Shown: positions 1 through 9,625, counted from the first letter of the stretch. The stretch is DNA of 32,594 nucleotides from Vasconcelosia minhoensis LEGE 07310 (GCF_015207255.1 NZ_JADEXG010000059.1:1-32594); one strand, 5' to 3'. Notes: generated by a model not told the origin, from the sequence alone. Translations and numbers: made by a program.

Positions 1-1673
1 AAGTCTTTTTTATCCGGCATCAGCTTTGAGCCGCGCGCGTCGAGCGCCCCCTTGACCAGAATCAGGGTGGTGGTGTGCAGCCCCAGCGCGATCGCGTGAT
101 GCACCAGGAAGTCGCCCGGCCCAATCGCCAGGAATAGCGAGTTGGTGCCATCGTTAATCGCATCTAGCCAGCCCGGCAGCCAGATACCGCTAGCGGCGGT
201 TGTGGCAATGCTATCGGGGTTGGACAGCAGCGTATCGAAGCCGTACAGTGCCTTACCCGAAGCGGCCTGAATCCACTGGGCAAACACCGGCTCGACCAGG
301 ATTTGCTTCTCTGGCGTGCCAAAGGCCACGACCACATCGTTGTGGACATAGAGCCCTAGGGTATGAAAGCCCAGGAACAGCGACACCCAGCTCAGGTGAG
401 AGATAATCGCTTCCTTATGGTCGAGCACCCGGGCCAGCACGTTGTTCTCATTCGCGGCAGGGTCATAGTCACGAATCAGGAAGATCGCCCCGTGGGCAAA
501 GGCCCCCACCATAATGAAGCCAGCGATGTACTGGTGGTGGGTATAGAGCGCCGCCTGGGTCGTGAAGTCCTGCGCCATGAAGGCGTAGGGCGGTAGCGCA
601 TACATATGCTGCGCCACCAGGGACGTGACCACGCCTAGACTCGCCAACGCCAGCGCTAGCTGGAAATGCAGCGAGTTATTCAACGTGTCGTACAGCCCCT
701 TATGACCCGCACCCAGCGCACCACCGAAGGGCGTACCCTCAGGCGGACGGTGGGTGGACAGAATCTCCTTGATGCTGTGACCGATACCGAAGTTGGTGCG
801 GTACATGTGGCCAGCGATGATGAAGATCACCGCGATCGCCAGATGGTGATGGGCCATATCCGTCAGCCACAGCGACTGCGTCTGCGGATGAAAGCCGCCC
901 AGAAAGGTCAGAATGGCCGTTCCAGAACCCTGAGCCGTGCCAAAGACATGACCTGCCGTATCAGGATTCTGAGCGTATACGCCCCAATTGCCCGTAAAGA
1001 ACGGTGCTAGGCCCGCCGGATGCGGCGGCGTCGAGAGAAAGTTGCCCCAGCCGACATGCTGGCCGCGAGACTCGGGAATCGCCACGTGCACCAGGTGCCC
1101 CGTCCAGGCCAGCGAGCTGACGCCAAACAGACCGGCCAGGTGGTGGTTGAGCCGAGACTCCGCATTCTTAAACCAAGACAGGCTAGGGCGGAACTTGGGC
1201 TGCAAGTGCAGCCAGCCGGCGAACAGGAAGACCGCCGACAGCAGCAGTAGGAACACCGCACCGGTATACAGGTCGTTATTGGTCCGCATGCCGATGGTGT
1301 ACCACCAGTGATAGACGCCGGAATAGGCGATGTTCACCGGATTGGACGCGCCAGCTTGGGTAAAGGCATCTACCGCAGGCTGACCAAAGTGGGGGTCCCA
1401 AATCGCATGGGCGATGGGACGGACATTCAGCGGGTCTTGAATCCACTGCTGAAAGTTACCTTGCCAGGCGACGTGGAACAGGTTGCCGGAGGTCCAGAGG
1501 AAGATGATTGCCAGATGGCCGAAGTGAGAAGCAAAGATCTTTTGGTAAAGATTCTCCTCCGTCATGCCGTCATGGCTTTCAAAATCGTGGGCCGTGGCAA
1601 TCCCATACCAGATCCGACGAGTCGTCGGATCCTGCGCCAGATCCTGGCTAAATTTTGGGAATTTAGTTGCCAT
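1..1673 (-). CDS. psaB: Photosystem I P700 apoprotein A2 (PsaB), 3' end cut by window edge
   Basis: PsaB pairs with PsaA to form the photosystem I core in the thylakoid membrane, binding P700, antenna chlorophylls, phylloquinone and, with PsaA, the Fx 4Fe-4S cluster. The reading frame starts at an ATG at 1673, begins [20 protein letters not shown] and stays open for 557 codons to the left edge. It has the histidine-rich membrane helices of the family, for example [11 protein letters not shown] and [12 protein letters not shown]. The last visible residues are KLMPDKKDF, so the Fx-binding loop and the last helices lie outside the window. It sits 22 bp after psaA on the same strand, with a GGAGG ribosome site (1685-1689) in the gap, as expected for the psaAB operon. 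Nothing suggests a far-red or otherwise divergent paralogue, although this was judged by eye only. Confidence 0.98.
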   Translation of the reverse strand, partial: MATKFPKFSQDLAQDPTTRRIWYGIATAHDFESHDGMTEENLYQKIFASHFGHLAIIFLWTSGNLFHVAWQGNFQQWIQDPLNVRPIAHAIWDPHFGQPAVDAFTQAGASNPVNIAYSGVYHWWYTIGMRTNNDLYTGAVFLLLLSAVFLFAGWLHLQPKFRPSLSWFKNAESRLNHHLAGLFGVSSLAWTGHLVHVAIPESRGQHVGWGNFLSTPPHPAGLAPFFTGNWGVYAQNPDTAGHVFGTAQGSGTAILTFLGGFHPQTQSLWLTDMAHHHLAIAVIFIIAGHMYRTNFGIGHSIKEILSTHRPPEGTPFGGALGAGHKGLYDTLNNSLHFQLALALASLGVVTSLVAQHMYALPPYAFMAQDFTTQAALYTHHQYIAGFIMVGAFAHGAIFLIRDYDPAANENNVLARVLDHKEAIISHLSWVSLFLGFHTLGLYVHNDVVVAFGTPEKQILVEPVFAQWIQAASGKALYGFDTLLSNPDSIATTAASGIWLPGWLDAINDGTNSLFLAIGPGDFLVHHAIALGLHTTTLILVKGALDARGSKLMPDKKD

Positions 1674-1695
1674 TTGTTATGAGTCCTCCGTGCTC

Positions 1696-3966
1696 CTAAC
1701 TGACTGCAATTATTCGAGCCAGGAAGAACGCCCACGTAGTGACGATTCCTCCCAGGAGGTAGTGAGCGACGCCCACCGCACGACCCTGAGTAATACTCAG
1801 TGCCCGAGGCTGGATAGCCGGTGCCACCTTCAGCTTATTGTGAGCCCAAACGATGGACTCAATCAGCTCTTGCCAGTAGCCGCGGCCACTGAACAGGAAC
1901 ATCAGGCTAAATGCCCACACAAAGTGAGCGCCCAGGAATAGCAGCCCGTAAGCCGACAGCGCCGACCCGTAGGAGTTAATCACCTGAGACGCCTGCGCCC
2001 ATAGGAAGTCGCGCAGCCAGCCATTGATGTTGATTGCACTGGCGGCAAAGTTGCCACCGGTGATGTGCGAAATCGTGCCGTTCTCCGACACCGTACCCCA
2101 CACGTCCGACTGCATTTTCCAGCTGAAGTGGAAGATCACAATCGACAGCGCGTTGTACATCCAGAAGAGACCTAGGAACACGTGGTCCCAAGCCGAAACC
2201 TGGCAGGTGCCACCGCGTCCCGGCCCATCGCAAGGGAACCGGAAGCCCAGCTCGGCCTTGTCAGGAATCAGTCGCGAATTACGGGCATACAGCACGCCTT
2301 TGAGCAGAATCAGCACCGTCACGTGAATCGTGAAGGCGTGAATATGGTGGATCATGAAGTCCGCCGTTCCCAGCTGGATCGGCATCATCGCTACCTTGCC
2401 ACCGACTGCCACGACGTCGCCGCCAAAGGCATAGCTGGCGGGGGCCAGCGCGTTCGGTGCGGTACCCGCACTGCTGACTGCGACCGTGTGCAGATGCTGC
2501 ACCCACTGGGCAAAGATCGGCTGGAGCTGAATCGCACTGTCAGAAAACATGTCCTGAGGGCGGCCCAGCGCCTGCATGGTGTCGTTATGAATGTACAGCC
2601 CGAAGCTATGGAAGCCTAGGAAAATACAGACCCAGTTCAGGTGGGAGATGATCGCATCGCGCACCCGCAGCACCCGGTCCAACACGTTATTCACATGCTT
2701 GGCGGGGTCGTAGTCACGGATTAGCGCGATCGCGCCATGCGCTCCTGCCCCGACCACCAGGAAGCCGCCAATCCACATATGGTGGGTGAACAGCGAAAGC
2801 TGGGTGGGATAGTCCGTCGCCAGGTAGGGGTAAGGTGGCATCGCGTACATATGCTGCGCCACGATGATGGTCACCGAGCCTAGCAGGGCCAGATTAATCG
2901 CCAGCTGCGCGTGCCACGAGTTAATTAGGAACTCGTACAGCCCTTCGTGCCCTTTACCACCAAACAGCAGCGGGTCGCCTTGATGGTTGTCGAGAATCTG
3001 CTTGATGCTGTGACCGATACCCCAGTTAGTGCGGTACATATGGCCCGCCACCAGGAACAGCACCGCCAGGGCCAGGTGATGGTGCGCCGAATCGGTCAGC
3101 CACAGCCCACCGGTGACCGGGTTGAGTCCGCCCTTAAAGGTCAGAAAGTCGCTGTAAACGCCCCAGTTCAGCGTGAAGAAGGGCGTCAACCCCTGCGAGA
3201 AGCTAGGGAACAGCTCGGCCATAAAGTTCGTATCGAATAAGAACTCGTGGGGCAGCGGAATATCCTGCGGCGCCACGCCCGAATCCAAGAGCTTGTTAAT
3301 CGGCACCGCGACGTGGATTTGGTGGCCTGCCCAGGACAGACAGCCCAAGCCCAGCAGACCCGCCAGATGGTGGTTCAGCATGGACTCCACGTTTTGGAAC
3401 CACTCCAGCTTGGGAGCCCGTTTGTGATAGTGGAACCAGCCAGCAAATAGCATCAGTCCCGCCATCACCAACCCGCCTATCGCAGTGGCATAGAGCTGGG
3501 TGGAGTTGGTAATCCCCGAAGCCCGCCAGAGCTGGAAGAATCCGGAGGTAATTTGAATTCCCTGGAAACCGCCGCCGACGTCGGCGTTCAGGATCTCTTG
3601 ACCGACAATCGGCCAAACGACCTGAGCGCTGGGCTTAATGCCCGTCGGGTTAGTCATCCAGGCTTCGTAATTGGAAAACCGAGCGCCATGGAAGTACATG
3701 CCACTCAGCCAAATGAATACTACGGCCAGATGGCCGAAGTGAGCGCTGAAGATTTTGCGAGAAATATCTTCTAAGTCACTGGTGTGACTGTCAAAGTCGT
3801 GAGCGTCGGCATGGAGGTTCCAAATCCAGGTGGTGGTTTTGGGTCCTCGGGCCAAAGTCCGATCGAAATGTCCCGGTTTCGCCCACTTCTCGAAAGAAGT
3901 TGGCACAGGATCTTTGTCAACCGTTACCTTAGCCTTTGCCTCCCGCTCCCGCGGGGTAGTTGTCAT
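1696..3966 (-). CDS. psaA: Photosystem I P700 apoprotein A1 (PsaA)
   Basis: This is the core photosystem I protein that binds P700, the A0/A1 electron acceptors and half of the Fx cluster. It is 756 residues long, normal for the family, and full length. It starts [13 protein letters not shown] and has eleven expected membrane helices rich in paired histidines. The Fx loop [12 protein letters not shown] is present, with the two cluster-ligand cysteines at residues 579 and 588. A GAGGAG ribosome site precedes the ATG at 3966. It is the first gene of the psaA-psaB operon, and the long region upstream carries the operon's promoter. The C-terminus ends RIIAVS. No frameshift or missing key residue was seen. 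Confidence 0.99.
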   Translation of the reverse strand: MTTTPREREAKAKVTVDKDPVPTSFEKWAKPGHFDRTLARGPKTTTWIWNLHADAHDFDSHTSDLEDISRKIFSAHFGHLAVVFIWLSGMYFHGARFSNYEAWMTNPTGIKPSAQVVWPIVGQEILNADVGGGFQGIQITSGFFQLWRASGITNSTQLYATAIGGLVMAGLMLFAGWFHYHKRAPKLEWFQNVESMLNHHLAGLLGLGCLSWAGHQIHVAVPINKLLDSGVAPQDIPLPHEFLFDTNFMAELFPSFSQGLTPFFTLNWGVYSDFLTFKGGLNPVTGGLWLTDSAHHHLALAVLFLVAGHMYRTNWGIGHSIKQILDNHQGDPLLFGGKGHEGLYEFLINSWHAQLAINLALLGSVTIIVAQHMYAMPPYPYLATDYPTQLSLFTHHMWIGGFLVVGAGAHGAIALIRDYDPAKHVNNVLDRVLRVRDAIISHLNWVCIFLGFHSFGLYIHNDTMQALGRPQDMFSDSAIQLQPIFAQWVQHLHTVAVSSAGTAPNALAPASYAFGGDVVAVGGKVAMMPIQLGTADFMIHHIHAFTIHVTVLILLKGVLYARNSRLIPDKAELGFRFPCDGPGRGGTCQVSAWDHVFLGLFWMYNALSIVIFHFSWKMQSDVWGTVSENGTISHITGGNFAASAININGWLRDFLWAQASQVINSYGSALSAYGLLFLGAHFVWAFSLMFLFSGRGYWQELIESIVWAHNKLKVAPAIQPRALSITQGRAVGVAHYLLGGIVTTWAFFLARIIAVS

Positions 3967-3992
3967 GGAGACTCTCCTCTCTAGACAAAGTA

Positions 3993-4008
3993 GTTAACAT
4001 CCCTTAAC
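3993..4008. promoter_or_regulatory. GTTAA-N6-TTAAC element in psaA leader region
   Basis: The sequence GTTAACATCCCTTAAC lies 27-42 bases before the psaA start codon. Read on the minus strand it also contains GTTAA twice at a 10-base spacing, which loosely resembles the direct-repeat layout of the HLR1 site bound by RpaB. The match to the HLR1 core (TTACA) is poor, so this is only a candidate. Two more GTTAAC palindromes occur upstream at 4153-4158 and 4242-4247. Confidence 0.25.
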
Positions 4009-4049
4009 CCGAGCGATTACCCGAATATCAAGCCGAATGATATTCCAAC

Positions 4050-4078
4050 GCTCTAGAAGGCAAAACGCGGTCTAGAGC
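4050..4078. repeat. Inverted repeat in psaA upstream region
   Basis: GCTCTAGA at 4050-4057 is the exact reverse complement of TCTAGAGC at 4071-4078, with a 13-base spacer. If transcription starts near 4111, this lies in the untranslated leader of psaAB and could form an 8-bp hairpin. It could also be a protein-binding dyad. It is not followed by a T-run in the psaA direction, so it is not a standard terminator. Confidence 0.5.
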
Positions 4079-4117
4079 AGCGATGACATCAGCTCGGCGT
4101 AAGGACTGCTTGGGAGC

Positions 4118-4123
4118 ATTATA
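4118..4123 (-). promoter_or_regulatory. Candidate -10 box of the psaAB promoter
   Basis: The minus strand reads TATAAT here, a perfect -10 consensus, about 150 bases before the psaA start codon. No good TTGACA-like -35 sits 16-18 bases upstream, which is common for activator-dependent cyanobacterial promoters. The predicted start would be near 4111. The psaAB operon may well have a second promoter that I cannot place. Confidence 0.35.
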
Positions 4124-4484
4124 GACTCGTAACCGGGCCAGCCTTTAAGCAAGTTAACAATACTTCAAGCTGCGAAAATCCCGGTGTAATCAGGCTTGCG
4201 CAGTTGTGGAATACACAAGGCAGAGGTTTAACGGAGAAAATGTTAACAAAAGTCAATATTAGCAGCAGGCCAGTAGACGGATGGGCCAATTGCGACCTGA
4301 GAATTCTTCCTACTGGGTATTGGTAGATTCATTAGTCCGCCCAGATTGGCATTTTCCTAAGGCTTTTTGGAAATAATTACATAGACTTCTAAACTTATTT
4401 TTATACCCCAACAATTTGCTAGGTGATCGTTTAATTGACCGGATGCTCCCATAGCCAGACCTTTTCCGATGCCGGCCCCTGTTT

Positions 4485-4514
4485 TTTATAGGTGCCCCGG
4501 CAATCGGCTATAGT
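4485..4514 (+). promoter_or_regulatory. Candidate promoter of the lipoprotein gene
   Basis: TTTATA (4485-4490) and TATAGT (4509-4514) are separated by 18 bases, a reasonable sigma-70-type pair. Transcription would start near 4521. An ATG at 4524 would then have almost no leader, while the ATG at 4548 would have one of about 27 bases. This favours 4548 as the start of the following gene. Confidence 0.4.
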
Positions 4515-4547
4515 CCTTAATGGATGTGCGTTTGGTCGGCTAAAACT

Positions 4548-6386
4548 ATGGCGAATTATCCAGGCCGCCGAAGCGGGCTGTCTCGGTTTTGGAGTCTGTG
4601 TGCCGCTCTGCTCCTCAGCTTTGGCTTACTCAGCTGCCAGCGAGCAGAGTCGGTGAAGCTCATCCGCTACGAGGTCCCGCCTGCCCGCCCGGTGCCGAGT
4701 CCTCTCATTGGCCAGATCTCAGAAGTACCGACCCCGACCCCTTTGTCAGCGCTAGGCGGACAATTGGAAGCGGCCCAGCCTCAGGTTAAAATTCTGAGCC
4801 CGCAACCGCAGCAGGTGCTAGAGGACACCTCTTTGGAGGTGCGGTTTCAGGTTCGTGGCTTATCTATATATAAGGATGAAGACTGGCAGCTCGGTCCTCA
4901 TCTCCACGTCATTTTAGACAACCAGCCCTATCGCGCGGTGTACAACCTCGACCAGCCGCTGCTGCTATCAGACCTGTCTCCCGGTACCCATACAATCAGG
5001 GTATTTGCCTCGCGACCCTGGCACGAAAGCTTTAAGACTCCAGGGGCCTATGCCCAGACGACCTTTCATATCCTGGCAGAGACTGGAGAAAACAGTCCTG
5101 CCGCTGACCAGCCGCTGCTGACCTACAGCCGCCCCAAAGGAAGCTACGGCGCAGAGCCGATCATGCTGGATTTCTACCTGACAGATGCACCGCTGCATAT
5201 GGTCGCTCAGGAATCGCCCGACGACGATATTCCAGACTGGCAAATTCGCTGCACAGTTAATGGGGAAAGCTTTGTTTTCGATCGTTGGCAGCCGATTTAT
5301 CTTCAGGGATTTAGGCCCGGGAAAAACTGGGTACAGCTTGAGCTAATCGATCAGCAGGGGAACGCGATCGCAACCCCCTTCAATAACACCGTCCGGCAGA
5401 TCACCTACGAGCCCGGCGGCGAAGATACCCTATCCAAGCTGGTGCGAGAGGAGCTAACGGCAGCCGAGGTGGGCCGCATTGTCGATCCAGATTACGTCAT
5501 GCCGGTTGCTGAACCTGCTTCCCCAGAAGCGGAGCCAACTCTACCCAAACCTGTCCCCAAGCCACCCGCCCCACCCGAATCCTCGCCAGTCGTTCCCTTC
5601 CCAGCCGTTCCTTTTCAAGAGCTCCCCGAAAAGCTGCGTGAAAAGCTGCCAGCGCAGTCAACAGAGCAGTCCTTAGAGGAGCCGCCTGCCAATCAGGGGA
5701 GCAGCCCAGCCGAGCCGTCTCCAGAAAACGGCAGCAATCCGGAAGAACCGGTGGGAACTCCGGTGACCGAACCGGAACCGAGCTCTGCACCTGAGCCTGC
5801 AGAACCGGAAGCAGAAAGCGCTGAACCCCCTGAACCCCCTGAACCCCCTGAACCGTCCCTGAAATCGACTGAAAAATTTGCTGAGAAAAAATCTATTGAG
5901 GAAAGCCTGCCAGACAAGTCTGGGCAGAGTCCAGCGCCCACGGAACCCGTTCCGATGCCGGAAATGAATCCATCAGCTGAACGCGATCGCGGCGTGATCA
6001 ATCGGTTTAAGCGACTGCGCGATCGGGTTCAGTCCAACCAGCCCCCCGTCAAAGTCGAGCCGCCGCTGCCCAGCCAGCCCGAGGCTCCGCTGCCAGAGTC
6101 AGCTCCCCTAGAGCCTACGCCAGAAGACAGCCTAAAGTTCTCGCCGGCAGCGGAGCCTAATTCCCCTTCCACATCCTCAGATGAAGCCGACCGGCGCGGT
6201 GTCAACCAGCGACTGGATGCGCTCCCCGATGTAGAAATGGACGCAGATACCACGACCGAACCTAAAATTGAGCCCCAGCCGATGCTTGAAATTCCTAGCC
6301 AGCTTGAGGCTGACGATGCGGCGGAGGTAGAGCTCGATGAGCCCAAAAAACCATCTGATAGATCTGATTTTCAGCTGACGCCCTGA
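4548..6386 (+). CDS. Putative lipoprotein with proline/glutamate-rich tail, function unknown
   Basis: This encodes a 612-residue protein that I do not recognise as a named family. The N-terminus is a lipoprotein signal: two arginines, a hydrophobic stretch and a lipobox LLSC with Cys30, so the mature protein is probably membrane-anchored outside the cytoplasm. Residues about 75-300 look folded and beta-rich, possibly two Ig-like domains (for example GTHTIRVFASRPWHES). From about residue 315 onward the protein is low-complexity, dominated by Pro, Glu and Ser, and includes a PPEPPEPPEP run. Two short basic motifs, RGVINRFKRLRDRV near residue 481 and RRGVNQRLDAL near 549, interrupt this tail. 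The tail suggests a flexible spacer or peptidoglycan-spanning segment, which is inference. An in-frame ATG at 4524 is an alternative start, but the candidate promoter argues against it. No Shine-Dalgarno site is evident. Confidence 0.8.
   Translation: MANYPGRRSGLSRFWSLCAALLLSFGLLSCQRAESVKLIRYEVPPARPVPSPLIGQISEVPTPTPLSALGGQLEAAQPQVKILSPQPQQVLEDTSLEVRFQVRGLSIYKDEDWQLGPHLHVILDNQPYRAVYNLDQPLLLSDLSPGTHTIRVFASRPWHESFKTPGAYAQTTFHILAETGENSPAADQPLLTYSRPKGSYGAEPIMLDFYLTDAPLHMVAQESPDDDIPDWQIRCTVNGESFVFDRWQPIYLQGFRPGKNWVQLELIDQQGNAIATPFNNTVRQITYEPGGEDTLSKLVREELTAAEVGRIVDPDYVMPVAEPASPEAEPTLPKPVPKPPAPPESSPVVPFPAVPFQELPEKLREKLPAQSTEQSLEEPPANQGSSPAEPSPENGSNPEEPVGTPVTEPEPSSAPEPAEPEAESAEPPEPPEPPEPSLKSTEKFAEKKSIEESLPDKSGQSPAPTEPVPMPEMNPSAERDRGVINRFKRLRDRVQSNQPPVKVEPPLPSQPEAPLPESAPLEPTPEDSLKFSPAAEPNSPSTSSDEADRRGVNQRLDALPDVEMDADTTTEPKIEPQPMLEIPSQLEADDAAEVELDEPKKPSDRSDFQLTP
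5823..5849 (+). repeat. 9-bp tandem repeat, three copies, inside the lipoprotein gene
   Basis: GAACCCCCT occurs three times head to tail, with a degenerate fourth copy (GAACCGTCC) directly after. It encodes the Glu-Pro-Pro repeats of the tail. A 9-bp unit keeps the frame, so copy number could vary between strains by slippage without breaking the gene. Confidence 0.85.
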
Positions 6387-6481
6387 CTCAGACTAGGCGC
6401 GATTGCGGTGCTGGCCGAAAGAAAGATGTCAGACCCTAATTTTTCGCCTGTAATCAGGACTAGCCCAATTTGTTTTTAAAA

Positions 6482-6895
6482 ATGACTATGACCAACCGCA
6501 AAGAAACGCTGCGTGGCGTGCTAGCCGTCTCGATGGTGATCGTTGGCGTTCTGCATTTTTCCGTTCCGACGCCCTTTGTCAAAATCGTTCCAGCGGTCCT
6601 GCCCGCACCGCTAGCGCTGGTCTATATCAGCGGGTTTTTTGAAGTGCTGGGCGGGATTGGACTGCTGATCCCCGGCGTCAGTCGAGCGGCGGCCTGGGGG
6701 CTAATCCTGCTGTACATCGCCGTTTTCCCTGCCAATATCAACATGGCCGTCAATCAGATCAAGCTAGAGGGCATCCCCGACTCGCCCATTTTGCCCTGGG
6801 CTCGGCTGCCGTTGCAGGCCGTGCTGATTGCCTGGGCCTGGTGGTATACTCGCCCGTCAGACAAGGCCAGGCAGGCTTCGATCATTAATGAATAG
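6482..6895 (+). CDS. DoxX-like small integral membrane protein
   Basis: This is a 137-residue protein with four predicted membrane helices: about residues 8-25 (GVLAVSMVIVGVLHF), a second around YISGFFEVLGGIGLLIPG, a third around WGLILLYIAVFPANI, and a last one near the C-terminus (VLIAWAWWY). The order, the early helix ending in LHF and the GGIGLL motif fit the DoxX/DoxX-like membrane family, whose members have varied and mostly unproven roles. The start is uncertain: ATGs at 6470, 6482 and 6488 are in frame and none has a clear ribosome site. It ends only 10 bp from the convergent gpsA gene. No partner is suggested by the neighbours. Confidence 0.75.
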   Translation: MTMTNRKETLRGVLAVSMVIVGVLHFSVPTPFVKIVPAVLPAPLALVYISGFFEVLGGIGLLIPGVSRAAAWGLILLYIAVFPANINMAVNQIKLEGIPDSPILPWARLPLQAVLIAWAWWYTRPSDKARQASIINE

Positions 6896-6905
6896 GGATA
6901 GAGGA

Positions 6906-7886
6906 TTACAGCAAATCACAGGATTCTGGCTTTAAGTCTCGCTCCATCAGCCCTTCTAGGGCTTCCCTGGGCGTGATGCTGCCCTTTAGCAGTCGGTGTA
7001 CCTGACGGGAAATGGGCACCGGGATACCTTCACGGTTGGCAATATCCATCAGCACATAGGCGGTGTTCACGCCCTCAGCCGTACTGCCCAGCTCTGCTAA
7101 AATCTGGTCGAGCGCTTTCCCTTGAGAGAGCCCGTAGCCCACGCGATAGTTGCGGCTGAGGGTGCTGTCGCAGGTTGCAAGCATATCACCCAGACCAGAC
7201 AGGCCGTAGAAGGTTTCAATCTGAGCGCCCATATGCAGGCCCACCCGAATGATTTCGGGCAGGGCTCGCGTCATCAGCGCCGACTTGGCATTGGAGCCGA
7301 GGCCCAAACCGTCGCAGACGCCGACCGCGATCGCAACCACATTTTTCAGCGTGCCGCCCAGCTCAGCCCCCAGCGGGTCTGGACTGGTGTACACCCGAAA
7401 GCAGTCCGAAGAAAACACCTGCTGTAGGGTTTCAGCGGCAGCGGCATCGGTACTGGCAATCACCGTTGCGGCGGGCAGGCCCTGGGCGATCTCCTTGGAC
7501 AAATTCGGGCCTGAGAGCACGGCAATCGGGTGCTCTAGGAAAGCTGCCTGGTAAATTTGCGAGGGCGTCCGGGTGGTCGCCGGATCGAGTCCCTTGGTCG
7601 CCGTTGCAATAATTGACTGGGACGGAATCGACAGCTCTTTCAGCCGCTCGGCCAGCTCGGCGACGCCCTTCATTGAAATGGCCGACAGAATCACGTCAGC
7701 TCCGGCGATGGCCTCCTCCAAACTCAATTCGCCGCGCCGCGACCAGACCCGCACTGAATGCTGGTTGTTCTGCGCTAACTGGGCCAGGGCCGAACCCCAG
7801 GCTCCCGACCCCAGGACGGTGAGATTAATCGTCTGGAACACAGGCGGAGAAGCCGACGCTTGCCGGTTTAGGGAAGATGTAACCAT
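6906..7886 (-). CDS. gpsA: Glycerol-3-phosphate dehydrogenase [NAD(P)+], GpsA
   Basis: GpsA reduces dihydroxyacetone phosphate to sn-glycerol-3-phosphate in the cytoplasm, feeding phospholipid synthesis and, here, probably glucosylglycerol. It is 326 residues long, about the usual size. The Rossmann dinucleotide motif GSGAWG is at residues 26-31. The conserved ATKG (Lys98), GPNLSKE and GGTLKN blocks follow, the last containing Lys181, the expected catalytic lysine. The C-terminal helical domain has the expected NAKSALMTRALPEI segment. A GAGG ribosome site lies 12 bases before the ATG. The gene follows glpD by 35 bp on the same strand, so the two are probably cotranscribed downstream of ggpS. 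Its place beside ggpS suggests it supplies acceptor for GG synthesis under salt stress. Confidence 0.95.
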   Translation of the reverse strand: MVTSSLNRQASASPPVFQTINLTVLGSGAWGSALAQLAQNNQHSVRVWSRRGELSLEEAIAGADVILSAISMKGVAELAERLKELSIPSQSIIATATKGLDPATTRTPSQIYQAAFLEHPIAVLSGPNLSKEIAQGLPAATVIASTDAAAAETLQQVFSSDCFRVYTSPDPLGAELGGTLKNVVAIAVGVCDGLGLGSNAKSALMTRALPEIIRVGLHMGAQIETFYGLSGLGDMLATCDSTLSRNYRVGYGLSQGKALDQILAELGSTAEGVNTAYVLMDIANREGIPVPISRQVHRLLKGSITPREALEGLMERDLKPESCDLL

Positions 7887-7921
7887 AGGAAATTAGCCTC
7901 ATAAGCGTTAATCGGGCAGTG

Positions 7922-9625
7922 CTAGCCGACAATGGCGGGCGCTTTTGGCGTTTCTAGCGCATCGGACTGGAGCACATAGTCGGGAATGCAGTTTTCCCGC
8001 ATGTAGGTGACATAGTTTTGGATGGCGCGATCGCACCTTTCCTCATCCCAGCCGCAGTGGCGCTGAAGGGTTTCCGCAATCGCAGCTAGGGCGTCGTAGC
8101 CATAGTTGGCCTGGATCGCCAGAGAAGTCCGGCGGCGGCAGATGTCGATTAGGTTGTAGGCCATTTCTGCTCGGATCGCATAGACAATTTGAGCCTTGAT
8201 ATCCGGCAGATAGCTGACGATGGGCTCAGCCAAATCAGCAGATTCGTCGATCAGGGCTAGCACCTCGACGGCTTTGGCCCCGTATAGGTGAAAGAGGTGG
8301 TCCAGGGCCTCGGGCTGGACGCGATCGCCATAGTCGGCAAACGCCTGCGTAATCCGCCGATCGTTGGGCAGGATTGCTCCCGGCAGCGGCTGATGGCGAG
8401 TCGGGCTGGGCGGTACAGGCTGCTGCCGCTGCTGGTAAACCCAGTCCACAGCCTCTTCACCCACGCGTCGATGGGTGGTCAGCTTGCCGCCGATCAGCGA
8501 CACCATGTTTTTCACCCCTTCCGCCGCATGCTCAAACAAAATGTGGTTGCGGCTAATACTGCCCGGCTTTTTCCCTTCGGCGTAGGGCAGGGGCCGGATG
8601 CCAGAGTAGGTAAAGCGCACCGACTCGCGGGTGAGTCGGGCTGACGGCAGCACCTGGTTGGTCTCAGCAATCAGATAGTCCACTTCGTCATTGTCGGCCT
8701 TGACCGGGTCGAGGTCGCCCTCGTATTTCAGGTCAGTCGTGCCGATCAGGTACATGCCTAGGAAAGGCACGATAAAGAAGGGTCGATTGTCGGCGGCGGC
8801 TTCCACATAGAAAGCCGTATCCGGCGCGCCCGGGAACGGATTGACCAGAATATGGCTGCCCTTGGTACCGCCAATCTTGCGCGTCGTGCCGATGGGAGCT
8901 GGCGTAGAGCCCTCTACTCCCTGCTGGCACACCCGGTCTACCCAGGGACCCGACGTATTGACAATCATCGTCCGCTCGTGGCTGCCGATAGTAAAGGTCT
9001 GGTCGCTGAGGCCATCTTTGCAGGTGAGGCCGATCACGCGATCGCCATGGCGCTGTAGCTCGCTGACTTCGACGTAGTTCAGCGCTACGGCATCGGCAGC
9101 CTGGGCCGACAAAATAATTTCCAGACAGAGCCGCTCAGCATATTCAGCCTGGCCGTCATAATACTGTGAGCCGCCCTTGACCCCATTAGGATTGACCGCT
9201 CTAAACAGCTGCCGCAGCTTAGCCGGGCGCAGCATTCGATGGTTAGGCAGGCTTTTATCAAAGCTCAGAATGTCATAGAGGATCATCCCCGCCTGAATTT
9301 CCCAATAGCTGCGCGAGCTGTAGTCGTAGAGCGGCAGGGTCAGCTGTACCGGGTGGACCAGGTGGGGTGCGGTATTGAGCAGAATTTCGCGCTCCCGCAG
9401 CGACTCGCGCACCAGATTGAATTCAAAATACTCTAAATAGCGCAATCCTCCATGGACGAGGCGGGTAGACCAGCTGGTGGTGCCGCCGCCAAAATCCCCC
9501 TTTTCGACCAGGATAGTTTTAAGGCCGCGCAGCGCCCCGTCTCGGGCGACAGCCGCGCCGTTGACGCCGCCGCCAATGACGATTAGGTCAAACGCGGTCG
9601 AGTCAATGGATGAAAAATCACGCAT
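7922..9625 (-). CDS. glpD: FAD-dependent glycerol-3-phosphate dehydrogenase, GlpD
   Basis: GlpD oxidises sn-glycerol-3-phosphate to dihydroxyacetone phosphate and passes electrons to the quinone pool; it is normally a peripheral membrane flavoprotein. The 567 residues begin with an FAD-binding fold (DLIVIGGGVNGAAVARDG, GGGVNG at 18-23), followed by the family's GGTTSWSTRLVHGGLRYLE-type signature. The FAD domain continues to about residue 390, and a C-terminal helical DAO_C domain completes it. The gene lies between ggpS (94 bp upstream) and gpsA (35 bp downstream), all on one strand. The expected role here is to recycle glycerol released from GG, after GlpK phosphorylation. It catalyses the reverse direction of GpsA, its operon partner, so the two must be controlled separately to avoid a futile cycle. 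Confidence 0.95.
   Translation of the reverse strand: MRDFSSIDSTAFDLIVIGGGVNGAAVARDGALRGLKTILVEKGDFGGGTTSWSTRLVHGGLRYLEYFEFNLVRESLREREILLNTAPHLVHPVQLTLPLYDYSSRSYWEIQAGMILYDILSFDKSLPNHRMLRPAKLRQLFRAVNPNGVKGGSQYYDGQAEYAERLCLEIILSAQAADAVALNYVEVSELQRHGDRVIGLTCKDGLSDQTFTIGSHERTMIVNTSGPWVDRVCQQGVEGSTPAPIGTTRKIGGTKGSHILVNPFPGAPDTAFYVEAAADNRPFFIVPFLGMYLIGTTDLKYEGDLDPVKADNDEVDYLIAETNQVLPSARLTRESVRFTYSGIRPLPYAEGKKPGSISRNHILFEHAAEGVKNMVSLIGGKLTTHRRVGEEAVDWVYQQRQQPVPPSPTRHQPLPGAILPNDRRITQAFADYGDRVQPEALDHLFHLYGAKAVEVLALIDESADLAEPIVSYLPDIKAQIVYAIRAEMAYNLIDICRRRTSLAIQANYGYDALAAIAETLQRHCGWDEERCDRAIQNYVTYMRENCIPDYVLQSDALETPKAPAIVG

Noticed and set aside
1-3966. Far-red-light (FaRLiP) type psaA/psaB
   Set aside because: No FaRLiP regulators or paralogous photosystem genes are near, and the protein reads like the standard type.
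4430-4445. TTAATTGACCGGA as a second copy of the right-end transposon repeat
   Set aside because: Only short pieces match, in a different order from the 20-bp terminal repeat; likely chance.
5823-5849. Assembly error in the Pro-Pro-Glu repeat
   Set aside because: The unit is 9 bp and keeps frame, and such tails are natural in this kind of protein.
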